A stretch of 64,000 bases of DNA from Halovenus sp037080055 (GTDB lineage: Archaea > Halobacteriota > Halobacteria > Halobacteriales > Haloarculaceae), in NCBI RefSeq assembly GCF_037080055.1, contig NZ_JBAOJI010000007.1:62001-126000 (forward strand). Direction: 5' to 3'. How positions within the stretch are numbered: the stretch's first letter is position 1; the number at the start of each line of letters is the position of its first letter. The position numbers were made by a program, and so were the translations under genes. Shown one piece after another: positions 50,951 through 60,221 of the stretch. The notes under the pieces are model-generated. The model had not been told where the DNA came from, did no database searches, and saw only the letters and a list, made by a program, of their open reading frames with translations.

Positions 50951-53857
50951 ATGAGCCAGCAAGCACCACAAGAGATCGGTCAGCTCAGTTTCGGGCTGAT
51001 GGACCCCGAGGAGTACCGCGAGATGAGTGCCACGAAGATCATCACAGCCGACACCTACGACGACGACGGCTTCCCCATCGACATGGGGCTGATGGACCCG
51101 CGACTCGGCGTGATCGATCCCGGCCTCGAATGCAAGACCTGCGGCAAACACTCCGGGTCGTGTAACGGCCACTTCGGACACATCGAACTCGCCGCGCCGG
51201 TCATCCACGTCGGCTTCGCCAAACTCATCCGGCGACTCCTGCGCGGGACCTGCCGAGAGTGTGCGAAACTCTGTCTCACCGAAGACGAGAAACGCGAGTT
51301 CACCGAGAATCTCGACCGAACGCGCGCACTCGGACAGGACCTCAACGACGTGACGAAGTCGGCGATCCGACAGGCTCGAAAGAAGGATCGCTGTCCGCAC
51401 TGCGGCGAACCGCAGTACGACATTCAGCACGAGAAGCCGACGACCTACTACGAAGTCCAACAGGTCCTCTCCTCTGAGTACTCCGACCGAATTGCCGAGG
51501 CGATGGAGCCAGGCGAAGATTCCGAGCGTGTCACCCCGACGGAACTCGCAGAGGAAACTGGCATCGATCCCGGCCGGGTCCAAGAAATCCTCTCCGGGGA
51601 CTTCCGTCCACGCGAAGACGACCGGAAAGCCATCGAGTCCGCTCTCGATGTCGACCTGACCGAGGAGGACATGAACAAACTGATGCCCAGCGACATCCGG
51701 GACTGGTTCGAGGCAATCCCGGACGAGGATATCGAAGTACTCGGCATCAACTCCGATCGCTCGCGACCCGAGTGGATGATCCTCACTGTCCTGCCGGTGC
51801 CGCCGGTGACGGCGCGACCGTCGATCACGCTCGATAACGGCCAGCGCTCGGAGGACGACCTGACCCACAAACTGGTGGATATCATCCGGATCAACCAGCG
51901 GTTCATGGAGAACCGTGAGGCCGGTGCGCCACAGTTGATCATCGAGGACCTCTGGGAACTGCTGCAGTACCACGTCACCACGTTCATGGACAACGAGATT
52001 TCGGGGACGCCGCCGGCGCGACACCGCTCCGGTCGGCCGCTGAAGACCCTCTCTCAGCGACTCAAAGGGAAAGAGGGTCGATTCCGTGGCTCGCTGTCCG
52101 GGAAACGAGTCAACTTCTCCGCTCGTACCGTCATCTCGCCGGACCCGACGCTCTCGCTAAACGAGGTCGGTGTGCCCGACCGGGTCGCAAAGGAGATGAC
52201 CCAGACGATGAACGTCAACGAGCGCAATCTGGAGGAGGCCCGCCGCTACGTGAGCAACGGGCCTGAGGCCCATCCGGGTGCGAACTACGTCCGTCGTGCG
52301 GACGGTCGCCGACTCAAAGTTACTGAAAAGAACTGCGAGGAACTCGCGGAGAAGGTCGAAGCCGGCTGGGAGGTCTCGCGACACCTCATCGACGGCGATA
52401 TCGTGATCTTCAACCGCCAGCCGTCGCTGCACCGGATGTCGATCATGGCCCACGAAGTCGTCGTGATGCCGTACAAGACGTTCCGACTCAACACCGTCGT
52501 CTGCCCGCCGTACAACGCAGACTTCGACGGCGACGAGATGAACATGCACGCCCTGCAGAACGAGGAGGCCCGCGCGGAGGCTCGGGTCCTCATGCGCGTG
52601 CAAGAACAGATGCTCTCACCACGGTTCGGTGAGAACATTCTCGGTGCGATTCAGGACCACGTCACCGCGACCTATCTGCTGACGAATCAGAATCCGCACT
52701 TCAACGAGACGCAGGCGCTGGATCTGCTCCGAGCGACGAGTATCGACGAACTGCCGGCATCGGACGGCACTGAGGACGGCGCGGAGTACTGGACCGGCCG
52801 GACGGTCTTCTCCGAGTTGTTGCCGGACGATCTGAATCTTGAGTTTACCTCCTCTGCGGGCGATGCAGTTGTCATCGAGGACGGCGAACTCATCGAGGGG
52901 ACAATCGACGAGGACGCAGTTGGTGCCTTCGGTGGCGAAGTCGTCGACACCATCGCCAAGCAGTACTCCCGGACCCGAGGCCGAATCTTCATCAACGAGA
53001 TTTCCTCGGTTGCAGTCCGGACGATCATGCACTTCGGGTTCTCGATCAGTATCGACGACGAGTCGATTCCGCCCGCGGCGCAGGCACAGGTCGACGAGGC
53101 TATCGAAGAGGCCAACGAACGCGTCGAAGAACTCATCGAGACCTACGAGCGCGGCGAACTCGAATCACTGCCGGGCCGGACTGTCGACGAGACGCTCGAA
53201 ATGAAGATCATGCAGACGCTCGGCCAGGCCCGTGACAGTGCGGGTGACATCGCCGAGGACCACTTCGCTGACGACAACCCGGCGGTCGTGATGGCCGAGT
53301 CCGGGGCGCGTGGATCGATGCTGAACCTCACGCAGATGGCTGGCTGTGTCGGCCAGCAGGCGGTCCGTGGCGAGCGGATCAACCGCGGCTACGAGAACCG
53401 AACCCTGAGTCACTTCGAGGAGAACGACCTCTCGGCGGACGCCCACGGCTTCGTGGAACACTCCTACCGGGAAGGGCTCAACCCCAAGGAGTTCTTCTTC
53501 CACGCGATGGGTGGCCGCGAGGGTCTGGTCGATACCGCAGTCCGAACCTCCAAGTCCGGATATCTCCAGCGCCGACTCATCAACGCGCTCTCCGAACTGG
53601 AAACGCAGTACGACGGCACCGTCCGAGATACCTCGGACACCATCGTCCAGTTCGAGTTCGGTGAGGACGGCACCTCGCCGGTCGAAGTCTCCAGTTCCGA
53701 AGACGAGGCCGCAGTCAACGTCGACGAGATTGCAGACCGCGTGGTGGAAAGCGAGTTCGAGGAGGGCGAGAAAGAGAAATTCCTCGGAGAGACCCGCGAG
53801 CCGACGAATCTCTCTGAGCACGCAGACGACTGGTGGCTCGCACAGAGTGACGACTGA
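50951..53857 (+). CDS. rpoA1: DNA-directed RNA polymerase subunit A'
   Basis: 968 residues, N-terminal two-thirds of the beta'-like subunit. Zinc sites 'CKTCGKHSGSCNGHFGHI' and 'CRECAKLC...CPHCGEPQ', catalytic metal loop 'YNADFDGDEMNMH', bridge helix start 'GARGSMLNLTQMAGCVGQQ'. Around residues 155-255 there is an inserted region with a helix-turn-helix look ('TPTELAEETGIDPGRVQEIL') that is not in bacterial beta'. This insert is haloarchaeal as far as I recall. Spacing to rpoA2 is 12 bases. Confidence 0.96.
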   Translation: MSQQAPQEIGQLSFGLMDPEEYREMSATKIITADTYDDDGFPIDMGLMDPRLGVIDPGLECKTCGKHSGSCNGHFGHIELAAPVIHVGFAKLIRRLLRGTCRECAKLCLTEDEKREFTENLDRTRALGQDLNDVTKSAIRQARKKDRCPHCGEPQYDIQHEKPTTYYEVQQVLSSEYSDRIAEAMEPGEDSERVTPTELAEETGIDPGRVQEILSGDFRPREDDRKAIESALDVDLTEEDMNKLMPSDIRDWFEAIPDEDIEVLGINSDRSRPEWMILTVLPVPPVTARPSITLDNGQRSEDDLTHKLVDIIRINQRFMENREAGAPQLIIEDLWELLQYHVTTFMDNEISGTPPARHRSGRPLKTLSQRLKGKEGRFRGSLSGKRVNFSARTVISPDPTLSLNEVGVPDRVAKEMTQTMNVNERNLEEARRYVSNGPEAHPGANYVRRADGRRLKVTEKNCEELAEKVEAGWEVSRHLIDGDIVIFNRQPSLHRMSIMAHEVVVMPYKTFRLNTVVCPPYNADFDGDEMNMHALQNEEARAEARVLMRVQEQMLSPRFGENILGAIQDHVTATYLLTNQNPHFNETQALDLLRATSIDELPASDGTEDGAEYWTGRTVFSELLPDDLNLEFTSSAGDAVVIEDGELIEGTIDEDAVGAFGGEVVDTIAKQYSRTRGRIFINEISSVAVRTIMHFGFSISIDDESIPPAAQAQVDEAIEEANERVEELIETYERGELESLPGRTVDETLEMKIMQTLGQARDSAGDIAEDHFADDNPAVVMAESGARGSMLNLTQMAGCVGQQAVRGERINRGYENRTLSHFEENDLSADAHGFVEHSYREGLNPKEFFFHAMGGREGLVDTAVRTSKSGYLQRRLINALSELETQYDGTVRDTSDTIVQFEFGEDGTSPVEVSSSEDEAAVNVDEIADRVVESEFEEGEKEKFLGETREPTNLSEHADDWWLAQSDD

Positions 53858-53869
53858 TCAGGTGATATC

Positions 53870-55063
53870 ATGACAGATTACGACGTATCCAACGACATCG
53901 AAGCGCTCGTCGAGGACGCTGATCTTCCCCGACGCCTCAAAAACGAGGTCTACGAGACCCTCGAAGACCGCGACGTGACGGCCGAACAGGCCGACGAAAT
54001 CGTCCAGGCGACGGTCGCGGAGTACTACAACTCCCGGGTCGACCCGCTCGATCCCGTCGGAACGGTTTCCGCCCAGTCTATCGGGGAGCCGGGAACCCAG
54101 ATGACGATGAACACCTTCCACTACGCGGGGGTCGCGGAGATCGACGTGACGCAGGGACTACCGCGACTGATCGAACTCGTCGACGCCCGGAAGGAGCCGG
54201 ACACGCCGATGATGACGGTCTACCTCGAAGACGAGTTCGCGGAGAACCGTGAACGCGCCCACGAGGTCGTCTGGAAGATCGAGGCGACAAAGATCCTCCA
54301 GCTCGGTGACGTATCGACCAACGTCGCGGACATGCTCGTTCAGGTCGCGCTCAACGAGGACACCCTCCGCGAGCGGTGGCCGACCGTCGAAGACCCCGTC
54401 GAGGTGGCGGAAGAAATCGCAGCCACAATCGAGTCGAAACTCGGCGTCGAGACCCGCCAGCGCGGGCTCGTCATCGACTTCGGCCCGGAACAGCCGTCCT
54501 ACCGTGATCTGCTCCAGCTCGTCGAGGAACTGCGCGAAATCGTCTTCAAGGGCATCGAGGAGATCAGCCGGGTCGTTATTCGGAAAGAAGAGACCAACCA
54601 GGGTGACGAGTTTATCCTCTACACCGAGGGGTCGGCTTTCGGCGACGTGCTCGACATCGAGGGGGTTGACGCCTCCCGGACGACGTGTAACAACATCCAC
54701 GAGATTTACCGCAACCTCGGCGTCGAGGCGGCCCGTGAGGCGATCATCGAGGAGACGATGAACACTCTCGAAGAGCAGGGGCTGGACGACGTGAACATCC
54801 GTCACCTGATGCTGGTCGCAGACATCATGACCAACGAGGGAACCATCGAGTCTATCGGCCGTCACGGCATCTCCGGGTCGAAAGACTCCGTGCTCGCCCG
54901 CGCGGCGTTCGAGGTGACAGTCAGTCACCTGCTCGATGCGGCAATCCACGGCGAAGTCGACGAACTCGACGGCGTGACCGAGAACGTCATCGTCGGCAAG
55001 CCGATCAAACTCGGCACCGGCGACGTGAACCTGCGGATGACAAGCGGCGAACAGGCCGACTAG
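53870..55063 (+). CDS. rpoA2: DNA-directed RNA polymerase subunit A''
   Basis: 397 residues, C-terminal part of the beta'-like subunit. 'VGTVSAQSIGEPGTQMTMNTFHYAGVAEIDVTQGLPRLIELVDAR' is the trigger loop and following helix. One base separates its stop from nusA. Confidence 0.96.
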   Translation: MTDYDVSNDIEALVEDADLPRRLKNEVYETLEDRDVTAEQADEIVQATVAEYYNSRVDPLDPVGTVSAQSIGEPGTQMTMNTFHYAGVAEIDVTQGLPRLIELVDARKEPDTPMMTVYLEDEFAENRERAHEVVWKIEATKILQLGDVSTNVADMLVQVALNEDTLRERWPTVEDPVEVAEEIAATIESKLGVETRQRGLVIDFGPEQPSYRDLLQLVEELREIVFKGIEEISRVVIRKEETNQGDEFILYTEGSAFGDVLDIEGVDASRTTCNNIHEIYRNLGVEAAREAIIEETMNTLEEQGLDDVNIRHLMLVADIMTNEGTIESIGRHGISGSKDSVLARAAFEVTVSHLLDAAIHGEVDELDGVTENVIVGKPIKLGTGDVNLRMTSGEQAD

Positions 55064-55064
55064 G

Positions 55065-55490
55065 ATGACGATCACACTCTCGGACGAAGCGCGCCAACTT
55101 GCCGGCCTCTTCGAGACGGAGACCGAAGCGACGGTCAAAGACTGCCTGCTCGACGAGGAGTTCGACCGGGTGATCTTCCTGATCAAGACCGGCGAGATGG
55201 GCAAGGCCATCGGGGCCGGCGGCGAGCACGTCTCCCGAGTCGAGGAGCGCATCGGCAAGTCGATCAAACTCGTCGAGGACGCTCCGACCGCGGAGGATTT
55301 CGTCGCCAACACGCTCGCGCCCGCGGCGGTGTACAACGTCACGATCAGCGAGAACGACGACCGACTCGCCTACGTCGAAGTCGCCGAAGAGGACCGCGGT
55401 GCGGCCATCGGTGCCGACGGCCGGAATATCGACGCCGCCCGCCGACTCGCGGACCGACACTACGACATCGACGACATCGAATTGACCTAA
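55065..55490 (+). CDS. nusA: NusA-like transcription elongation protein
   Basis: 141-residue archaeal NusA: two KH domains, GxxG loops 'AIGAGGEHVSRVEERIG' and 'AIGADGRNIDAARRLADRH'. It lacks the polymerase-binding domain of bacterial NusA. The end 'DDIELT' stop is repeated 129 bases downstream. In most haloarchaea rps12 and rps7 follow nusA; here they do not. Confidence 0.93.
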   Translation: MTITLSDEARQLAGLFETETEATVKDCLLDEEFDRVIFLIKTGEMGKAIGAGGEHVSRVEERIGKSIKLVEDAPTAEDFVANTLAPAAVYNVTISENDDRLAYVEVAEEDRGAAIGADGRNIDAARRLADRHYDIDDIELT

Positions 55491-55619
55491 CCCGGGACAA
55501 GCTAGTTCACTGCCCGCGACCGAAGAGAGCGGGCAGACTTTTTCATCGACGTTTTTCGACGAGTGGTCGCCCAGCGACCCGAGGAGAAAAAGGTCGTCGA
55601 CGATATCGAACTGACCTGA
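55470..55619 (+). repeat. duplicated 3' end of nusA
   Basis: The last seven codons of nusA (55470-55490, Asp-Asp-Ile-Glu-Leu-Thr-stop) recur at 55599-55619. The 21 bases differ at three positions, all synonymous: Asp GAC/GAT, Leu TTG/CTG, stop TAA/TGA. The second copy continues an open frame upstream (GTCGTC) only to about 55564. The gap holds the hairpin CTGCCCGC/GCGGGCAG and TCGACGTTTTTCGACGA. Confidence 0.72.
55510..55543 (+). terminator. hairpin and U-tract at end of RNA polymerase operon
   Basis: CTGCCCGC (55510-55517) and GCGGGCAG (55529-55536) form a perfect 8-bp stem with an 11-base loop, followed by ACTTTTT. It stands 20 bases after the nusA stop and would fit the end of the transcript. 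Confidence 0.6.
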
Positions 55620-55683
55620 TCGGTCAAATGCCTGTTTGAGTTGCCGTCTAGTTTTTATCTTATTCCGTCCTCTAGCATGAGAC

Positions 55684-55905
55684 ATGGCCGTTCAAGACCT
55701 AAACTACGAGATTCCGACGTGGGCAGCGGCACTCATCACCGTCTTCGTGCTATTCAGCTTCGCGTACGGCGTCCTCATTCAGGGAAGTTTCCTCGCGCCG
55801 ATCGTGCTGTGGCTCTGGCTCGGGGGTATCGCACTCTCGCTGTTTGTCGTCTACCTTCTCTATCGGTTCGTGATCGCCGTCGAGAAAATCGCCGACAAGA
55901 TGTAG
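55684..55905 (+). CDS. small two-TM membrane protein
   Basis: 73 residues: 'MAVQDLNYEIPTWAAALITVFVLFSFAYGVLI' then a second TM 'PIVLWLWLGGIALSLFVVYLLY' and a basic end 'EKIADKM'. Not recognised. Convergent with the CoA transferase gene, 4 bases between stops. Confidence 0.72.
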   Translation: MAVQDLNYEIPTWAAALITVFVLFSFAYGVLIQGSFLAPIVLWLWLGGIALSLFVVYLLYRFVIAVEKIADKM

Positions 55906-55909
55906 CCTC

Positions 55910-57127
55910 TCAGAGGATGTCTTCGTCCCGAAGTGCTTCGATTTCTTCCGGTGCATAACCGAACTCCCGAAGAATCTCCGTCGTCTGCTCACCGAGCAAC
56001 GGCGGATGTTCGTCGAACGCCGTCGCGCCGTTCTGGAAATTCATCGGACTGTCCGGCATCTCGACCTCTCCCACGGTGGGGTGCTCCATCGTCCGGCGCA
56101 TATTGCGGGCCTCGATCTGCGGATGCGAGAACACGTCGGCCATGTCGTTGACCGCCCGCGCGGGCACGTCGTACTCCTGTAGGTGCTCGACGATTTCGTC
56201 GGTCGTGTAGACCTCGATCTCCTCGGTGAGGATCGCTTCGAGTTTCTCGCGGTTGTCGACCCGTTTCGCGTTGGTCGCAAAGCGGTCGTCGTCGATCAAC
56301 TCCTCGCGGTCGAGTGCGCGACAGAACCGTGGCCAAATATTCTCGGAGGCACAGGCGACGACGACGTAATCATCCTTCGTGGGAAACGCCTGGTAGGGAA
56401 CGATTGTCGGATGCCGACTCCCCATTCGGCCCGGCGGTTCGCCGGTGCCGAAGTAATACGAGGCCATGTAGGTCTGCCAGGCGGCGATGCTGTCGAGGAG
56501 GCTGATATCGATCTTGTCGCCGCCGCTGTCGGCGAACTCCCGTCGAAAGAGTCGGGCGAGAATCGCCTGTGTGGCGTACATCCCTGCTGCGATGTCGACG
56601 ATAGCGATCCCAACGCGGGCGGGTTCACGGCCGCTCTCCCCGGTGATCGACATCAGGCCACCCTCTGCCTGCATGATGAGGTCGTAGGCTGGCCGATCTT
56701 TGTACGGCCCCGTCTCACCGTAGCCCGTGATGTGGCAGTAGACGAGGTCGGGGTTCTCTTCGCGGAGATCCTCGTAGCCCAATCCCCACTCGTCCATCTT
56801 GCCGACGCGGAAGTTTTCGACGAGAACGTCCGCCTCTTCGGCGAGTTCTCGGAAGACTTCCCGCCCCTCCTCGCTGGCGAGATTCAGCGATACCGAGCGT
56901 TTGTTCCGGTTGATGCTCAGGTAGTACGCCGACTGCTCGGAGTCACTGTAGGCCGGCGGCTTCCAGCCTCGCGTCTGATCGCCGCCGTCTGGTCGCTCTA
57001 CTTTGATCACGTCCGCACCCAGGTCCCCGAGTTGCATCGTACAGAACGGTCCCGAGAGAACCCGGGAAGCATCCAGCACCGTGATCCCCTCTAGCGGTGC
57101 CGTCCCCGTCGACTGGTTTTCGGTCAT
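55910..57127 (-). CDS. class III CoA transferase (CaiB/BaiF family)
   Basis: 405 residues. Moves CoA between carboxylic acids through an Asp-acyl intermediate. 'GITVLDASRVLSGPFCTMQLGDLGADVIKVE' at the start, catalytic Asp in 'PAYDLIMQAEGGLMSITGE', and 'GNPHPTI'-like 'MGSRHPTIVPYQAFPTKD'. Substrate not identifiable. Stands alone, divergent from the acetyltransferase. Confidence 0.91.
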   Translation of the reverse strand: MTENQSTGTAPLEGITVLDASRVLSGPFCTMQLGDLGADVIKVERPDGGDQTRGWKPPAYSDSEQSAYYLSINRNKRSVSLNLASEEGREVFRELAEEADVLVENFRVGKMDEWGLGYEDLREENPDLVYCHITGYGETGPYKDRPAYDLIMQAEGGLMSITGESGREPARVGIAIVDIAAGMYATQAILARLFRREFADSGGDKIDISLLDSIAAWQTYMASYYFGTGEPPGRMGSRHPTIVPYQAFPTKDDYVVVACASENIWPRFCRALDREELIDDDRFATNAKRVDNREKLEAILTEEIEVYTTDEIVEHLQEYDVPARAVNDMADVFSHPQIEARNMRRTMEHPTVGEVEMPDSPMNFQNGATAFDEHPPLLGEQTTEILREFGYAPEEIEALRDEDIL

Positions 57128-57248
57128 GGATAGGTCATCGGGAGGCTGGTACTAGTCGGTTACCCCTCCCGATACCGGAGTGACATGTCCGTGCCTCGCC
57201 CGCTGTTCTGACCAAGATATTAGCCCCCTCGCAGCGTACACCGTGTCG

Positions 57249-57695
57249 ATGGCGACGGAATCGCTCAGAGTACAACAGGCCGAGGAACCCGACATTCCCT
57301 ATATCGAGTCACTGCTGCAGCAACACGGACTCCCGACCGCGGATGTTCGAGGGAAACTGGCGCAGTTTTTTGTCGGATACGCTGGGGACGAACGCGTCTG
57401 TGTCGGCGGACTCGAAGTCCGCGGACAGGCTGGACTCCTCCGCTCGGTCGTCGTCGAGCAGTCTGTCCAGGGGGAGGGTTTCGGAGCAGCACTCTGTGAC
57501 GAACTCGAAGCGACGGCCCGGGAGGAGGGCGTCGAAGCGCTGTATCTCCTCACGACGACGGCCGCCGAGTTCTTCGCCGCGCGTGGGTACACCCGGGTCG
57601 ACCGCGAAACCGCTCCGGAACCGATCAGACAGACGACCGAGTTTGCCGACCTCTGCCCGTCGACGGCCATCTGTCTGCGCAAGTCACTGGTGTAA
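57249..57695 (+). CDS. GNAT acetyltransferase (ArsN2-like)
   Basis: 148 residues from the ATG at 57249 (a GTG 6 bases earlier is possible). GNAT fold: 'LLRSVVVEQSVQGEGFGAALCDELEATA' is the acetyl-CoA loop, then 'VEALYLLTTTAAEFFAARGYTRVDR'. This 'TTTAAEFFAARGY' pattern is that of the arsenic-resistance acetyltransferase ArsN2, but no ars genes are adjacent, so the substrate is open. Confidence 0.84.
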   Translation: MATESLRVQQAEEPDIPYIESLLQQHGLPTADVRGKLAQFFVGYAGDERVCVGGLEVRGQAGLLRSVVVEQSVQGEGFGAALCDELEATAREEGVEALYLLTTTAAEFFAARGYTRVDRETAPEPIRQTTEFADLCPSTAICLRKSLV

Positions 57696-57807
57696 TTCAG
57701 CTTCCTGAACGATTTCGCGCGTCGCTCTCGGCCGTTTGGACTCACTGACTACAGCGCCGCGAGTCTGCCGGGGTGGAACTTTTCACACACTCTGCCCAAG
57801 CGTACGT

Positions 57808-59469
57808 ATGCGTGTCAGCCGGGCAATCGTCGACCAACTCGCCGAGGGCGGTATCGACACGGTGTTCGGGATACCGGGCAAACAGACGCTCCCGTTGAAC
57901 GAGGCCATCGAGGCCCGCGAGGACGTTCGGTTCGTCAGTACGCGCCACGAGACGGCCGTCTCACACGCGGCGTGGGGCTACGCCGAAACCAGCGGCCGGC
58001 CCGCCGCGACGCTCGTCGTGCCCGGGCCGGGCGATATGAACGCGATGAACGGGCTGAAAAACGCACGTAACGACTGCACGCCGCTCGTCCACATCGCCGT
58101 CGAGACGGATCCGACAGTTCGCGGCGGTGACGGCATCCACGAGACGCCGCCCGACACCTACGACAACGTGGTCAAGGAGAATACGCTGGTCGAACGACCT
58201 TCGGCCGTTCGGGTCGAGGTTGCTCAGGCTATCGAGACGGCGATGACCCCGCCGAAAGGACCGGTTCGGGTGGGCGTTCCGAAGAACGTTCTTCCCGAAG
58301 AGTACGCGATTGCGACGCCGCAGCCGCTCTCTCCTGCCAGTCCGCCGGCTCCTGCCGAGGGCGATATCGAGGCGGCCGCGGCCTGTCTGGCGAGCGCAGA
58401 CCGGCCCGCGGTGCTGGTCGGCGGCGGTGTCAGATCGGCCCAAGCGGGGTCGGAACTGGTCTCCGTTGCCGACGTGCTTGATGCACCGGTAATCACCACC
58501 TACAAAGGAAAAGGAATCGTTCCCGACGAGAACGACCGCGTCGCGGGGACACTGTCCGGAAGTGCGAGTCCCGAACTGCTCGACTGTCTCGCCGACAGCG
58601 ACGCGCTGCTGGCGGTCGGCACGGATTTCGACGCCGTGGCGACGCGGCGCTGGTCGGTCGAGATGCCCGACGATATCGTCCAGATCACGCTCTCTCCCGG
58701 TGACCTCGGGACCGGATACGATCTCACTGTCGGGATCGTCGCGGACGCGAAGCACGCCCTCGACGCGTTAGAGTCGGCATTGGACGAGACCGCAGGAGAT
58801 GGTGGCGGCCGCAAGCGCGCGACCGTCGTTCGGGATGCCTTCGATCAACGGATCGACTCCTTACTCGACGACCAGCCCCCACTGAGTTCCGTCGGGGCAC
58901 TGCGGGCAGTCCGCGAGGCGGTTCCGGAAGGGACAGTCGTCTCCGTCGACGCCGGGGGCTTTCGCGTCTGGGGGCTGAACGCGTTCGCGGCGAGTGGCCC
59001 GCGCGCGTACGTCAATCCCGGGTCGTGGGCGACGATGGGGACCGGTCTGCCGGCCGCGCTCGGCGCACAACTGGCAAACCCGGACCGGGACGTTCTCGCG
59101 CTCACCGGCGACGGCGGCCTGATGATGTGTATTCACGAACTACACACCGCCGCCAGCGAGGGCATTCCGGTGACGGTCGTCGTCTTCAGAAACGACGACT
59201 ACGCAATCATCAGCGAGGAAGCCGAGCGGGCGTTCGAGATTTCCGACGGCGCGTACGACTGGAGCGGCGCGCCGCTGGATTTCGTCGCCATCGCCGCTGG
59301 AATGGGTGTCGAAGCGAGTCGAGCAGAGACGCCGGCAGCAATCGAGGCGGAACTGGCCGATGCACTCGATAGCGACGACACACGGCTGGTCGAGATTCCG
59401 ACCGATCCCGAGGAACCGCAAGCCAGCGAGTGGCTGTCCCGGTCGGATCAGTCCGGCGACGCGAACTGA
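57808..59469 (+). CDS. thiamine-diphosphate-dependent enzyme (acetolactate synthase-like)
   Basis: 553 residues. PYR domain with the Glu that activates TPP in 'VSTRHETAVSHAAWGYAETSGRP', a central FAD/regulatory-type domain ('PAVLVGGGVRSAQAGSELVSVADVL'), and a PP domain 'LTGDGGLMMCIHELHTAASEGIPVTVVVFRNDDYA' with the GDG-X-NDD metal motif. Relatives include acetolactate synthase, sulfopyruvate decarboxylase and benzaldehyde lyase; the reaction cannot be told. Preceded by the acetyltransferase, separate start. Confidence 0.89.
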   Translation: MRVSRAIVDQLAEGGIDTVFGIPGKQTLPLNEAIEAREDVRFVSTRHETAVSHAAWGYAETSGRPAATLVVPGPGDMNAMNGLKNARNDCTPLVHIAVETDPTVRGGDGIHETPPDTYDNVVKENTLVERPSAVRVEVAQAIETAMTPPKGPVRVGVPKNVLPEEYAIATPQPLSPASPPAPAEGDIEAAAACLASADRPAVLVGGGVRSAQAGSELVSVADVLDAPVITTYKGKGIVPDENDRVAGTLSGSASPELLDCLADSDALLAVGTDFDAVATRRWSVEMPDDIVQITLSPGDLGTGYDLTVGIVADAKHALDALESALDETAGDGGGRKRATVVRDAFDQRIDSLLDDQPPLSSVGALRAVREAVPEGTVVSVDAGGFRVWGLNAFAASGPRAYVNPGSWATMGTGLPAALGAQLANPDRDVLALTGDGGLMMCIHELHTAASEGIPVTVVVFRNDDYAIISEEAERAFEISDGAYDWSGAPLDFVAIAAGMGVEASRAETPAAIEAELADALDSDDTRLVEIPTDPEEPQASEWLSRSDQSGDAN

Positions 59470-60221
59470 TCGACGAACAGACCGAGATAGACGGCATGGA
59501 CTGATCCGACGAGCGCTGTACTGAGTGCTGGCCCCACGACCGAGAAGAGGGCAAACACTGCATTTGTAAGTCCCAGTCCCAAGATAACCCCGAACAACGG
59601 CCACCCGTAGCCCTGGGTGAGCCGCCAACTCTCCTGTACGGCCTCGGTCACTGATTCTCGCGTGACGATCAAACCGGGGACGGCGAACAGTCGAACGGAG
59701 ACGTATATCCAGACGACGAGGATGGGCAGTCCGATGACAACCGGCATATTCTGGAAGCCCTGTATCGAGCCAAAGCCACGGTAGATCAGGTCGATGCATG
59801 CGACGTACAGGAAGAACGATCCAACCGTCCGTCGAGTCGGCTCGACGCCCAGTACGCGAGCGATGACGACTGTGCCGGCAATCGCGTGTACCGCGAGCAA
59901 GAGGATGTATGCGCTGATCCCCCAGGCCAGAAACGGGAGTTTCAATCCGAGCACCGATTCGACAGAGAGTGTTGTTCCCCGCACTCCCGCCGGAAATCCG
60001 ATGTATTCGAGTGAGATATGACCGTCGGCGAGTGTCCGACTGCTGACCGTGGCGATTGGATCCCGGCGGTGGAGCCACCCGAGCAGTGAAGTCACGAGTC
60101 CGGCGACGAGGAAGGGCAGGAACAACTGCGGCTGTGAACGCAACTCGCTGAGAAGCCGATGGCGCGGCTTCGTCCGGTGATCGACCGGCGACTCGGCACC
60201 GACGCCCGGTTCTCGTCTCAT
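59448..60221 (-). CDS. multi-TM membrane protein coupled to the PQQ-propeller gene
   Basis: 257 residues from the ATG at 60221, which overlaps the stop of the propeller gene by 4 bases. Five or six TM helices, with 'GFQNMPVVIGLPILVVWIYVSVRLFAVPGLIVTRESVTEAVQESWRLTQGYGW' like bacterial YihY/DUF-type membrane proteins. The 22 C-terminal bases overlap the TPP enzyme gene on the other strand. Function unknown. Confidence 0.76.
   Translation of the reverse strand: MRREPGVGAESPVDHRTKPRHRLLSELRSQPQLFLPFLVAGLVTSLLGWLHRRDPIATVSSRTLADGHISLEYIGFPAGVRGTTLSVESVLGLKLPFLAWGISAYILLLAVHAIAGTVVIARVLGVEPTRRTVGSFFLYVACIDLIYRGFGSIQGFQNMPVVIGLPILVVWIYVSVRLFAVPGLIVTRESVTEAVQESWRLTQGYGWPLFGVILGLGLTNAVFALFSVVGPALSTALVGSVHAVYLGLFVDQFASPD

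Noticed and set aside
50363..52024. 553-codon frame opposite rpoB1/rpoA1
   Set aside because: Shadow of highly conserved polymerase genes on the other strand.
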